Below are positions 51,370 through 61,400 of a DNA stretch of 64,000 bases, piece by piece. Positions within the stretch are counted from its first letter, which is position 1. Each line of letters opens with the position of its first letter. Location of the stretch: contig CAJQUW010005533.1 of assembly GCA_907163375.1 (NCBI GenBank), forward strand, positions 87,001 through 151,000, written 5' to 3'. This stretch comes from Prostheceraeus crozeri (Eukaryota; Platyhelminthes; Polycladida; Euryleptidae). The notes below the pieces were generated by a model. The model did no database searches. It was not told where the DNA came from and saw only the letters and a list, made by a program, of their open reading frames with translations. The position numbers and the translations under genes are program-made.

Positions 51370-51651
51370 GAAACCGAACTTGGGGTCTCCTGTCACGTTG
51401 AGGATCGACGATTTGAGAGACATGTCCACATGCTCTTGATGTCTCTGAACAAGCTTTAACTTCCGAGTATTGATATTGTTAGCATCTTCCGTCCTAAAGG
51501 TGTAATTGGAGAGCCTTTTCACCTTCCGTCTAATTGGACCTCCCGGTGCTTGAACCCATTCTCCTTCTTTGAATCTTTCTTCCCAAGCCGGTCTTGTGTA
51601 GCCTTGTGCAGACCATCCGTCATGATTTCGAACAAATTGAAACTGCTTCAC
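51370..51651 (-). pseudogene. Gypsy integrase C-terminal tail
   Basis: The frame contains RPAWEERFKEGEWVQAPGGP, IRRKVKRLSNYTFRTEDANN and NTRKLKLVQRH. The arrangement (F-xG-WV, a short basic segment, then NxRxLKLV) fits the end of a Ty3/Gypsy pol protein. It is detached from the rest by loss of the integrase core. Confidence 0.5.
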
Positions 51652-52019
51652 TACTAAAATAAAGACGAAAATCCTGCAATATCAATTTTGGACGAAAAAA
51701 AATTCCACGTGAATTCCAGAATGTCAAGTGGATTCGATATGGAATCCACGTAGCATTTTTCAGTGGATTATTTCGGGACCTCATGAGTCTGACAATTTTA
51801 TGTGATGTTGCGTAACGTTTTAAGTAATGTTTAGGCTATTTCAGTTGCATCATTGCACATGTGATGAAATGATAAACTCTCCCGATTTGGTAGATAATGA
51901 CACTATCGTATCGCTTTTCACCGGGCGAAAGTCAACCGGGACATCCCGCTAAGGAGGAAGACATCCCAGGAGCATTTGTGACGCAATATTGGCATCATGT
52001 GATGTCAATTAGGACAGAT

Positions 52020-52282
52020 TAGACCTGCTACGTAGCTGCCACGTTTCGCTACTTTCCATTAGCTACCGAACAAATTGCAACGTAGCTGCTACGTCCCGCT
52101 ACCTTGCATTTGCTACCGAAAAATATCAACGTAGCTGCTACGTTCCGCTACCTTGCCTTCGCTACCGAAGAAAATGCTACGTAGCTGCTACGTTGCACTT
52201 GCGTAGCACAGACACGCTACCTACTGCAACCAATGCTACCATCTGCTACGTAGGTGCTACGCAGCATTGTTGGCCGGGTAGT
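52020..52282. repeat. GTAGC-rich tandem and palindromic repeat
   Basis: A unit of about 50 bp (AACGTAGCTGCTACGTTCCG, then CTACCTTGC-TT-GCTACCGAA) repeats about three and a half times. ACGTAGCTGCTACGT is itself nearly palindromic. It ends CAGCATTGTTGGCCGGGTA at 52282, exactly where the Gypsy sequence resumes, so the block is probably part of a non-autonomous element inserted in the Gypsy copy. Confidence 0.7.
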
Positions 52283-52366
52283 CAGTAAGTCCATCAGCTG
52301 GAAGACGAGATAGGGCATCCACAACGAAATTACCTTTCCCTTTATTAATGTATTTTTCAGTGAAAT

Positions 52367-54005
52367 TACAGTCCGTTTCATAAAAAGTGGATCATCCTAA
52401 AATTTGACTAAATAAAACATAAGTATGATACAGAAAGCATTTTTCATGTTATTTCATGTCCCATATATATTTAAATGTCCTTATATAATCTGATAAGCTA
52501 TGATACAGTAACGGTTCTTAAGAAGCTAATAATTTGTGGCCCTACCCTTATTGTCAATGACATTACCAATTCGTCTAGGCATTGATTCGATGATATCGTT
52601 GATTTTTGACTGATCTAACTTTCTCCACTCTCTTTTTAACAGTGACGTAAGTTGTGATACGCCATCTGTAGGTAGCAGTGAACGACGAACGTTGCGTTTT
52701 AGAATACTCCATACATTTTCTATGGGATTCAGATCAGGAGAACGAGCTGGCCAAGATAATGTCCTAAGCCCTAATTGAGACTTGCATAAGTTGACTCTAC
52801 TACTCCTGTGACACGTAGCATTATCATCCATAAATAACCAAGTCGATGGATCACCAAGTTGATTTGGCCAGTGTTCATTCGTAAAACATTCACATAGCGT
52901 TCAGAATTCATGGTTCCTTGCTGTATGTGAAGTTCAGAGCGGCCATTGGTCCAAATGCCAGCCCAAATCAGTAGAGTCGCACCACCTTGTACCCGGGGAC
53001 GATGTAAATGTCTCGGAATTTCCTGATCATATTTTATCCATAATCTCAATCGACCATCACTATCCTTCAGACGGACTGATGCCTCATCAGACCAGACAAC
53101 CCGATCCTATTGATTTCGCCAGTGACAATGACTCATTGCCCATCTGAGACGTCTTTTTGTATGCTGATCTGATAATTCGATCTGAGAGGGCCTCTTACAG
53201 CTCTTGAAATTCGACTCAATAAGTCTTCTACGAATAGTGGACTTAGAAATAGACGAGTCTAGTGCAGCCATCTCATTTAACGAGAGACTTGGATCAACTT
53301 TAACAAATCTCAAAATCAGGCGGTCTCTACGTTTGGATGTTTTGCGTGGACGGCCAGAGCCATCTTTACGACAGAGTCGAAAATCATCATTATGCCATCG
53401 ATGCACATTTGTGTAAGGGACATTTAGTCGCTTGCTTTTAGCTCGCAAAGAAAACCCTGACACTTTGCCTTTTGTGAATGCGATCTCGTTATTGTTCATT
53501 TGTGCTTTGTATTGTTTTCAACCGGTAAGAGATAGATTTCTAGCTGAAAACAATCAGGAGTGCTGCCAACACCACCGCAACGAAGTCAGGAAGCTATGGA
53601 ACATGAAGTCCAGTTAATCACATGTAGCAGTTACATTATTGTTGATGAATAATGGTGCTATACTGGCTCTGATTGACCGATTTTCTTTATTTTTGTTTTG
53701 CTTGATAGCTTTTGGCTTGTAGAACAACATATTACATAACAAAGGAAACAAATGTAATTTTATAAGAGTGAGGTATGATTTTGTGCAACATTGCTAAATG
53801 AAGATCAAATTATCTACTACTTTTTTTATCTATAACAGGAAAACAACTCAATATTCATGCTTGAAATTTCCAACAATGATATTAGTAAGCACAACTGACA
53901 TATCTTCCAAATTTCAGAGAAATTCGTTCAAGTTTGGCGGAGTTAGACAAAGTTGAAGTTAAGGCGATGTTTAAGGGTGATCCATTTTTTATGAAACAAT
54001 CTGTA
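52367..54005 (-). mobile_element. Tc1-type (DD34E) transposon, inactive
   Basis: The left end, from 52369, is CAGTCCGTTTCATAAAAAGT. The right end, ending at 54003, is its inverted relative (ATTTTTTATGAAACAATCTG), with GGATCA next in both. TA flanks sit at 52367-52368 and 54004-54005. The 1635-bp element carries one broken transposase gene and sits inside the RNase H region of the Gypsy relic. Confidence 0.9.
52526..53499 (-). pseudogene. Broken DD34E Tc1-like transposase
   Basis: The protein starts MNNNEIAFTKGKVSGFSLRA with a paired helix-turn-helix DNA-binding region (about residues 1-100). The catalytic motifs are VVWSDEASVR, FMDDNATCHRS and SPDLNPIENVW, with 34 residues between the second Asp and the Glu. 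A TAG at 53107-53109 interrupts the frame just before the first motif, with the same frame continuing after it. A frameshift near 52850-52870 separates the first and second Asp motifs. The copy cannot encode an active enzyme. Confidence 0.88.
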
Positions 54006-54479
54006 TATGGCAACAAATGTGCAGACCAACGAATAATTCTTGTCGGAGCAGCTGAATTCTTGGATGCTCGTCCGGTAAGTACCTCTTTCAGAGCAATATG
54101 GTCGGTCCTCATCTCAAACGGTCGTCCGCACAGATTATGATGTAACCGTTCAACCGTCCATCATACTGTCAATGGTTCCAATTCTGAACTGTAATAGGCC
54201 CACTGTTTTTCGTTTGCTTGTAATTCTCTACTTACAAAATAAACACGTTCCAAGTTATTCTGGATTCGCATAAAAATCCACCAATACAGTTTGTTGATGC
54301 ATCCGTTGTTAATATAGGCTACATGTAGTTTTAGTATTTACTGATGTATCAAATAAAGCCAGCGGGATATTTTTGCAAATGATTTCTTTCTATGTGTCAA
54401 AAACAGCTTGATGAGAATCAATCCAGGTAAAAGGTAATGAATCATTTAATAATTCTTGGAGCAGTGAAACCATTTCTGA

Positions 54480-54960
54480 GAATGAAGTGATAGAAACCAA
54501 CGAGACCCACAAATGAGCGAAGCTGATTGCGAGCTTTCGGTGCGTAACATCACTCTTTTGTCAGGGGCTCGAATGCCATTCTCAGAGATACTCTATCAAG
54601 AAATTCAATTTCACGACAGCTAAATATATTTTAGCTTAATTTACTTTCAGACGAGATATTCTTGACCCGCAAAAGGGTTGAATCATCTTTAGAGTCCTTG
54701 CCAAATACCATAAGAATATCAATAAGTAATGACATTTTCCAATTGAGAAAAATGTCACTGTAGGAACCTTGTAAAACTAGCGTGGCTGCAATTGGCTTAA
54801 GCCAATCCGTAATTAATTTTTTTGTATCGCGATGAATGCCAAAGAGACAAATAAATGCTGTTATATGCTATCCCGTGACTCAACGATGAAATGCTTCTTT
54901 GAGATCAAGTTTTGAAAATATTGTCCGTCTATAGAGCTTGGCAAAAATTTCATCACATGA
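54480..54960 (-). pseudogene. Gypsy reverse transcriptase relic
   Basis: Broken frames give CDEIFAKLYRRTIFSKLDLK then EAFHR-stop (motif FSKLDLKxxFHQ), a decayed version of the YxDD region (LLIDILMVFGKDS), then EIEFLDRVSLRMAFEPLTKE and NQLRSFVGLVGFYHFILRNG. Spacing and order are those of a Ty3/Gypsy RT, with several stops and frame changes, so it is non-functional. Confidence 0.75.
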
Positions 54961-54969
54961 CTAAGGCAT

Positions 54970-57900
54970 ATAAATTGATTTTGGAAACGTATTTTACTGG
55001 CATTCAGTGATTAATTGTGCACAAGTTGAATAGGGGAAGCAAAATGAATTTAATTGAGATCATAATCAAGTTAAAATTCTTCACTTTTCACATTGTGAAC
55101 AATTCATTTTGTTGTACTGCATGGTGCACGTTGCTTCAATTAATTATTGTTTATGTTTGATTATTCGTCTCCGACCCAACTATCGACAATCTACTTCAAC
55201 GAATTGTCGTTGTTATTTTTAATTGCTTCAGAACGCACGATTTGTATTTAACTTATTTTTCTGTTTTTCTACATTTCATTTTATTTCCTTTTATGTACCA
55301 CTTGTTTTCTTGAATGCAACGCACAGAGGTCAACCTTGTGTTTCGTGGATAAATAGAGATTATTACTATCATTGCATTTCAAATTGTTTAAATCATCTGT
55401 GCCTCAGGGGTTTCCATGTCACGCAAGCTTTTTCTAACTTGGTAACCGGATCGCTGTGTTCTTTAAACTTCGTTTACCCTGTGTGAAAAGTGGTAGGTAT
55501 GAAGATAGCAATTTGCTGGGCAGATAATCGGTAATATCAAGATGGCAATACGGTTTCCAATGTTTGGATGAAAGTTGGGCATGCGTTGGCCAACCTGCTT
55601 ACGGTTGGTTGGAAGCTAAATCAATCTGCAAAATCATACTAATTAAACATCTAGTAAATACTTTGAATTTACTTACCACTTCCCTGTATGTCTTCTGAGC
55701 ATATTTCATCCTGTAGATCACACCGAATTGGCAAAGAGACACTGATGAAGAAGAACATAGCTGAAAACATAGTTCCACTCACAACCAGTTATCTCATGAG
55801 ACATCGGTTTTCTCATAAATTCATTTAGGAACAGGATACACTGAAACAAAACAAATATGATTTCAGGACAATGGTAACGACTAGGCAAAAGACAATATGA
55901 GAATGTAATTTAAATGAAATTCCATGTGCAATCAGATAACATCTGAACAATTGGATAATAGAACGAAAAACAATATATGCAGGAACCGTCTACTTAGATG
56001 CCTATAGCTACAATATTCTACATGTGGACTTTTCTCCAAAACGAGAATACTAATTTCAAATCTACTTACTTCTGAAATAGAGATTTTCTTTGTGGAAAAC
56101 CTTATTCTATTTTCTAAAATTCAATTTTGGACGAATTTACAAGCTTCCTTGTTTCTAAACATTGTGCCTCTTCGTCAATGCGGCATTCGTCTAGAAGAAA
56201 CGAAACAGCTCCATTGTCATTGTCATTAGGTTCAATTTGTGATTAAAATCAGAATTGCATCCTCCAAATACTGATCTGGAAAATATCATGAGGGATATCC
56301 TGAACACTAAGACTGTCTGAGAATGAGCAGTAATATAATAATAGTTCTGAAATGCTAAGAATGATCACAATAATTCTTTGGCGATCTGATTTTTGCCTCG
56401 AGATACGTAGATTCTATCTGGAAATATCGCAATGCACTCTTATTTAGCCAGCTTTAACTCTGTGTTCAGGAGGTTTTTCGGTTTCCATTTTATTGTGTAA
56501 AATCTAAATAACAAGAAAACTCCCTTGTGTATCCGAAATTTTTCGACAGATTTCTTTTTCATGGTTTTCTGACACTTCTTGAAAGACGCGCCATTTTGGA
56601 GAGCATATCAAAGCAATGAAAACTCAATTCATAATCTACCCCATAACAACACACTACAACCGTCAGACATTCTCCCATAAATTTAATTCTTATTTCGGAA
56701 CCTTGATTACTTGCGGTGAGTCCAGCTTCTTCAAGATTGGCGAAGGAATCACTGACTTTCTTGCAAAAGGATCTTCTGCTCAAGCGTCCAGCGAATCTTT
56801 AGAAAACAGCTGCTTTGTAATGGGCCCCATCGATTGGAAAATTGAAGCCATAACAATCTGCATGGACCCCATTCACAATTGTAAAGGGCCCTACACAATC
56901 TAAAAAGGCCCCGTGCACAATTTTTATCGGTCCCGTTCTTCATCTTATAAGCCCCTTACAATCTCGCAGGTCATTTCATATCTAAAAAGAGCCCTTCAAG
57001 AACTAAAAAGTAAGCAGTTCATAATCTTATGGGCTTCTTCAAATCCCAAAAGTGACCCTATCACAATGTTAGAAAGCCTTTCATTATCTCAAAAGGGCCC
57101 TTTCAAAATCTAAAAAGGGGCTTTTCATTTACTACAATAATTAAGTAATCAAAATGATAAGAAATGATAGAATCAATAATAGCTTAGCTGCTGAGTTCGA
57201 TATAAAATGATCAGTTAACTCAAAATGGTTATTTCTTGCATGGTCACCTAAGACAGGCTACTAATTTTACTTCCTGTAAATCTTGTGTCTCGAGTTCCAT
57301 GGCACTGTTTCTCTTTTCTCTTCAAGTTCGTACTCTTCATATTCCAACTCACACACACAATGTCTGCATTTAATTGCTAGAATATCGAACGGCAAATCAC
57401 AAACTCAAAATTTTATTCATGCTACCCGCCTTCAAATAGAGCTCGCACTTAAAACGTAAAAAATCACTCAACCCGGAGTTGTAGTCGAGAAAATGAGATA
57501 TAGGCTATACATGATGTTCCATGTATTAGGGTGAATCGAAGGGCTTTGAATCCTCAGGCTACCAAGGTCTGGCACATTTTAGAACTAGCAAGCAATGAAG
57601 AATTTATCACCGGTACCTAATAAAGGCCTTCATTTTCACTATTCATCAATGTTTTTATCTTAATATAGATTTTGATTATATAAGCATTCTTTGTTTCAAT
57701 TTGAATAATACGTAAGCCAAATTTTATCTTATAAACCCCTAGGCCTACTTCAATGCACATTTTCATGATGCATCAAAGAAATTACAAAATGTAAGTCAAT
57801 CAAAATATATTTCCAGCAAACTTTTATTATTCAAAACATTTTTACAGATAACGTGAACATGGCTGCCACAAACAGAATCCTTGAATTCAGAGCACTTCAT

Positions 57901-58349
57901 CTTTCTAATTTAAAATGTAATAAATCTAGTACCGGTAACAATACTAATGAATCTAATTTGAATTGCAAATTCTGACATATCGCAGCTTCTTGATGTCAGT
58001 ATCGCGACATCTCTTACACCTTATGCAGCTTACCTTCTCTGCTGCAGCTTCGGGAATTTGCACTCGCAGTCGACCGATAAAATTGCTCCATTAGGGAGAG
58101 ATTTGAACATGCAAGCCTCTGGCTAACGTCTTCTCTGTTTCATGATGATGTTGATCCCTGGGCGAATGATAATTAGAAGCGTTTTACACTGATTTCTGAC
58201 ACATCCATCTGATCAAGAAAATGCACCATTGGTCACCCTCTGTTTGAACACTAGCATACCTAATTTTCTTCGAAGCTATCACACGTGCTATGGTCAAAAT
58301 CAAATGTGACAAATTTATCTCACCCTTGTAGTCCTTAGTAATGGGAATA
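54970..58349. other. Intergenic, one degenerate minisatellite
   Basis: ORFs are short and without recognisable motifs. The only structure noticed is the GGGCCC-type repeat at 56815-57130. Upstream Gypsy sequence beyond the RT relic was not recognisable. Confidence 0.45.
56815..57130. repeat. Degenerate minisatellite, 27-32-bp unit
   Basis: Ten or so diverged copies of a unit like AAAAAGGGCCCTTTCACAAT CT run from 56815 to 57130 (for example TGTAAAGGGCCCTACACAAT CT, then AAAAAGGCCCCGTGCACAAT, and AAAAGGGCCCTTTCAAAATC TAAAAAGGGGC). Copies differ by substitutions and small length changes. Confidence 0.75.
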
Positions 58350-58835
58350 AGACCGTTCCAGGACACCATAAAATCAAAAAAATTAGTATCTTTAAAAACG
58401 ACATAAATTCATAAATTTAGACCCTTTTTTCAGGTTTTTAAGACCTAAATTCATGAATTTGGTTCATTCAAAAAGTACCATTTTTTTCAAAAATGGTACT
58501 TTTAAAAACGACATAAATTCATGAATTTAGGTCTTAAAAACCCGAAAAAGGGTCTAAATTCATGAATTTATGTCGTTTTTAAAAGTACCCAATTTTCAAA
58601 TTTTTCAAAATCTCAAATTTGTGAATTACAATTTTCACCCTCAAAATCATGACCGTTCTAGGACACTAAAAATCAGAAAAGTTAAGAATCTCAAATTTGT
58701 GAATTACAATTTTTACCTTGAAAATCATGACCGTTCTAGGACACCGAAAACCCGGTCACCGAAAAAATCATAAAAGTTAAGAATTTCAAATTTATGAATT
58801 TTATCCATTTTTCAGGTTTTTAAAATATATCATGT
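58350..58835. repeat. Probable terminal repeat region of the viral element
   Basis: GACCGTTCTAGGACAC-type units occur at 58351, 58651 and 58729 (the last two are 78 bp apart), each followed by AAAATCA...AAGTTAAGAAT and TCAAATTTGTGAATTACAAT. Between the first and second lies a large palindrome: AAAAACGACATAAATTCATA at 58395 to about 58460 is mirrored by about 58515-58580. Such sub-repeats and palindromes are common in Polinton terminal inverted repeats. The matching right end cannot be seen. Confidence 0.65.
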
Positions 58836-58841
58836 GATTTG

Positions 58842-58875
58842 CGGGACATCTGAGATGTCTTCCAGGGCTTCGCCG
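58842..58875. repeat. Hairpin pair with TTC triloop (block shared with 63052-63090)
   Basis: GACATC-TGA-GATGTC (58845-58859) is followed by GGC-TTC-GCC (58866-58874). The block is nearly the same as the reverse complement of 63052-63090, which lies inside a gene. Here it lies 20 bases before the 92-codon gene and no ORF containing it was assigned. Confidence 0.6.
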
Positions 58876-58895
58876 TTAAAAATATTTCTTTAAAA

Positions 58896-59174
58896 ATGGA
58901 AGAAACAAAAGTGGAAGGAACTTCAGAAATGGATGAAACCGCAAGAATATATCCTTCATTATCATATGAAATGGATATTGCAAAACACAAAGATAGAGTA
59001 CGCTATATGAAAGATAAGGAATATCAATTATTATTAAGATTAGAGCATTATAAAAAATTAAGAAAGAGATGGACTAATGCTTTAATAATTGTCATTTCAT
59101 CTGGCGTTCTTACAATTCCAGTAGTTGCTACTACTTTAACTCGATACAAAATGAAAACACATTTCCATCTTTGA
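58896..59174 (+). CDS. Small single-pass membrane protein of unknown role
   Basis: 92 residues. Residues 1-30 are acidic (MEETKVEGTSEMDETARIYP) and 31-60 are charged and likely helical (KHKDRVRYMKDKEYQLLLRL). A hydrophobic segment at about 62-82 (ALIIVISSGVLTIPVVATTL) looks like one membrane span, ending in a short basic tail. No signal peptide is evident, so a C-tail-anchored form is possible. It is the first ORF inside the probable terminus of the viral element and points inward. I recognise no family; the AT-rich codon use matches the rest of the element. Confidence 0.55.
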   Translation: MEETKVEGTSEMDETARIYPSLSYEMDIAKHKDRVRYMKDKEYQLLLRLEHYKKLRKRWTNALIIVISSGVLTIPVVATTLTRYKMKTHFHL

Positions 59175-59208
59175 AATATTTTATTCACATCACAGACAAG
59201 TACTATGT

Positions 59209-59570
59209 ACAAGTAGCATCGTTTACAACGAATAAAATATGTTGACTAGAAAATGTGTTATGACATGATACAATTGTTTCTGTATGAGTAAAATAAAGTA
59301 AGGCTCATAGAACTATAAAACCAATGAGGACAAGTAGCATCGTTTACAACGAATAAAATATGTTGACTAGAAAATGTGTTATGACATGATACAATTGTTT
59401 CTCGTAAATTGAAATAAGGGAAGGGCCATAGTACTATAAAACCAATGAGGACAAGTAGCATCGTTTACAACGAATAAAATATGTTGACTAGAAAATGTGT
59501 TATGACATGATACATTTGTTTCTCGTAAATAGAAATAAGGTAATACTCATAGTACTATTATCCATTGCGA
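59209..59570. repeat. Three tandem copies of a 121-bp repeat
   Basis: Copies begin ACAAGTAGCATCGTTTACAA at 59209, 59330 and 59451. The first about 75 bases are almost identical in all three (through ATGTGTTATGACATGATACA) and the last part varies (AAATAAAGTAAGGCTCATAG and relatives). The array fills the space between the 92-codon gene on the + strand and the 196-codon gene on the - strand, so it is downstream of both. Confidence 0.95.
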
Positions 59571-59583
59571 GTAGCTTACCGTT

Positions 59584-60174
59584 TCAATTGATTGAGTTTA
59601 AAATTTGATCAAGGGTTGGGCGGTGTCTCCCATGGCGAAGATACGAGTCAATAATAGCGAAGTTTCTTTTGAAAAATGATATAGATTCCGTCGAGTTCTT
59701 AATAAACGGAAATCGTAAATATAGTTTATAAAATTTTCTTAAAAAGATGCTATAGCCTCTCGAATAACCTAATTGTTTACAAACATGGCCACTTCCCCGG
59801 ATTGCAGTCAAAGCTCTTCCTTTTATACGCGATAACTTCACAGTATTGTTCACCGAAATGTCTTCTTCTCTTCTTAAATGTGCTAAATAATTAGTTAGCT
59901 CTGATGGTAAGATGTCTCTTTGAATTTCTTCTTCAAAATTATAGTTTGAACTGATATTGATGGCGTTATCTTGCAATGTGTCTTCAAATCGATTTATCAC
60001 TAAAAATTCTCTGAATGTTTTTGATGCGTGGATGTCTTCTTCCTCCCTTGGTTTAAGATATTTCTCCTGAAATTCTGTTAGCATCTCAATACACTTCTTC
60101 CGTTGATCTTCGTTCACAATAGTGTCTGAAATTTTTCTTTTCAAATCGGCAAAGGCGATGCTTGAACGTGCCAT
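59584..60174 (-). CDS. Unrecognised 196-aa protein of the viral element
   Basis: A single intact ORF, starting MARSSIAFADLKRKISDTIV. The first 110 residues are highly charged and probably helical (EDQRKKCIEMLTEFQEKYLK, REEEDI). The last 80 are basic and aromatic (GYSRGYSIFLRKFYKLYLRF, FFKRNFAIIDSYLRHGRHRP). No membrane span, zinc-binding cluster or enzyme motif is visible. Its position between terminal repeats and the protease suggests an accessory or virion role, but I infer nothing firmer. It is not a shadow of a gene on the other strand, and its composition matches the element. Confidence 0.6.
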   Translation of the reverse strand: MARSSIAFADLKRKISDTIVNEDQRKKCIEMLTEFQEKYLKPREEEDIHASKTFREFLVINRFEDTLQDNAINISSNYNFEEEIQRDILPSELTNYLAHLRREEDISVNNTVKLSRIKGRALTAIRGSGHVCKQLGYSRGYSIFLRKFYKLYLRFPFIKNSTESISFFKRNFAIIDSYLRHGRHRPTLDQILNSIN

Positions 60175-60904
60175 TTTCGTTAAAACGTAGTGAATTAATT
60201 ATGATAAAAAATAAAATTGTTGAAAGTCGCTGATGAAATTGACCAAAATAGATAAAGGTCACAGATGATTCGTAAGCAGTCACAGTCTCGTAGAATGCTC
60301 GCAGAATGAATGAATACACGCAGTAATACGTGGAATAATGGCAGCAGCTGTTCAAGTGAAAAGTTGAGTTATGCGGGTCACAAAGAATTCTCTCATACTG
60401 AATAGCTTAAACTGCTAGCAGCTGTTCATGTTGAGAAATTTGGTAACAGATGTTACTAATGTCTTAATACAGATAAAACAATCAATATTCTCTTAACAAG
60501 AGTTCATAAGAATAAAATGCAACAATGTAACGTTTAAATTTAGATTAAATTAAATAATTTCAAAATCGAATAAGTAGTAAGGAAAGACATCATTAGAGAC
60601 CAGTTTTAAATCAATACCCCCTCCCTTCTGACTAAGTAGCAAGGAAAGTCATCATTGTGGAACAGTTTTAAATCAATACCCCCTCCCTTCTGACTAAGTA
60701 GTAAGGAAAGACATCATTAGAGACCAGTTTTAAATCAATACCCCCCCCAAGTAGTAAGGAAAGTCATCATTATAAAAATGTTTTAAATCAATACCCCTTC
60801 TGACTAAGTAGTAAAGAAAGACATCATTAGAGACCAGTTTTAAATCAATACCCCCCCCCCTTCTGACTTCTAGGGGTCTCTTAAGAAATTTTTTTTATTA
60901 TAAA
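60175..60904. other. Intergenic promoter-side region with tandem repeat
   Basis: This 730-bp spacer lies between two divergent genes (196-aa protein on -, protease on +), so both promoters should be here. Its second half is the 62-bp tandem array listed separately; a run of T (AATTTTTTTTATTATAAA) directly precedes the protease start. Confidence 0.5.
60571..60875. repeat. Five-copy tandem repeat, about 55-62-bp unit
   Basis: The unit TAAGTAGTAAGGAAAGACAT, then CATTAGAGACCAGTTTTAAA and TCAATACCCCC begins at about 60571, 60633, 60695, 60748 and 60805. The C run varies in length from 4 to 10 and copy four lacks the CTTCTGACTA end. It lies directly upstream of the protease gene. Confidence 0.93.
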
Positions 60905-61366
60905 ATGAGCAACATAAATGAGTTTTTTAAATTATATGGAACGCAAACTACGACAAATTTCGACCTAAAGAAAATCGCAAATGAATTAGGAATAAAGAAT
61001 TTTCATGTTCTAATGAGAAACGAATTACAATTCCTAAAAAATAGGCCATCAGGAACCTTCAGTTCCCGGAACAAAGTTCCATCAATAACTGTAAATTTCA
61101 TAACGAATCTTCACACTTCAGACCAAAACGGCGTACATTGGTCAGCAGGTATCTTTAGTAAAAACGGAGATAATTATTATTTTGACTCATACGGGCTTCC
61201 ACCTACAAATGAAGTAAAAGAATTACTTGGAACGGGAACATACAATACGTTTCAAATTCAAACACCAGGCACTACTTATTGTGGACAATTATGTCTTTAT
61301 GTTTTATTTAAATTACAAAAAGGAGTACCATTTCTAGATATTATGTTAGAGTTAAACAATCTATAA
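60905..61366 (+). CDS. Adenain-like cysteine protease (virion maturation)
   Basis: 153 residues, intact. The papain-like adenovirus-protease arrangement is visible: H78 in NGVHWSAGIF, D94 in YYFDSYGLPP, Q119, and C126 in TTYCGQLCLY. Q119 and C126 are seven apart, as for the oxyanion glutamine and nucleophile in adenain. Family proteases of Polintons and adintoviruses cut capsid precursors during particle assembly. The start ATG at 60905 follows a T-rich stretch and gives a protein of normal size. It converges with the integrase gene, with 34 bases between the two stop codons. Confidence 0.93.
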   Translation: MSNINEFFKLYGTQTTTNFDLKKIANELGIKNFHVLMRNELQFLKNRPSGTFSSRNKVPSITVNFITNLHTSDQNGVHWSAGIFSKNGDNYYFDSYGLPPTNEVKELLGTGTYNTFQIQTPGTTYCGQLCLYVLFKLQKGVPFLDIMLELNNL

Positions 61367-61400
61367 CTCAAGCGAAGCTAGCTAAAGCGCCACCTAAAGG
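61367..61400. terminator. Small GAA-triloop hairpin between convergent genes
   Basis: AGC-GAA-GCT (61371-61379) followed by AGCTAAAGCGCC sits in the 34-bp gap where the protease and integrase genes converge. It resembles the hairpins at 63583-63616, which also lie at a gene's 3' end. A role in transcript ends is inferred from position only. Confidence 0.3.

Larger units (their letters stand above)
52280..54180 (-). pseudogene. Gypsy RNase H, split by a Tc1 insertion
   Basis: The frame reads WTVERLHHNLCGRPFEMRTD, HIALKEVLTGRASKNSAAPT, RIIRWSAHLLPY down to 54004. It resumes after the inserted element at 52368 as NFTEKYINKGKGNFVVDALS RLPADGLTD. These are the RTDHxAL, RWxxxLxxYxF and N-VADALSRLP motifs of Gypsy RNase H and its tether. 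Removing the insertion and one TA restores the frame at the junction. Confidence 0.85.
51250..54960 (-). mobile_element. Decayed Gypsy-type LTR retrotransposon
   Basis: On the - strand the pieces run in Gypsy pol order: an RT fragment (54960-54480), RNase H (54180-54004 continuing at 52368-52280), then an integrase tail (51651-51370). The integrase core is missing; its place (51652-52279) holds unrelated repeat sequence. LTRs were not recognised. The RNase H reading frame is interrupted by a Tc1-type element, so the Gypsy copy was there first. Confidence 0.8.

Noticed and set aside
58184-58369. 61-codon - strand ORF running across the proposed left border of the viral element
   Set aside because: Its start lies in the terminal repeat and the rest in flanking DNA; no motif.
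60086-60355. 89-codon - strand ORF overlapping the 196-aa gene
   Set aside because: Overlaps the start of the better-supported gene in another frame and lacks features.
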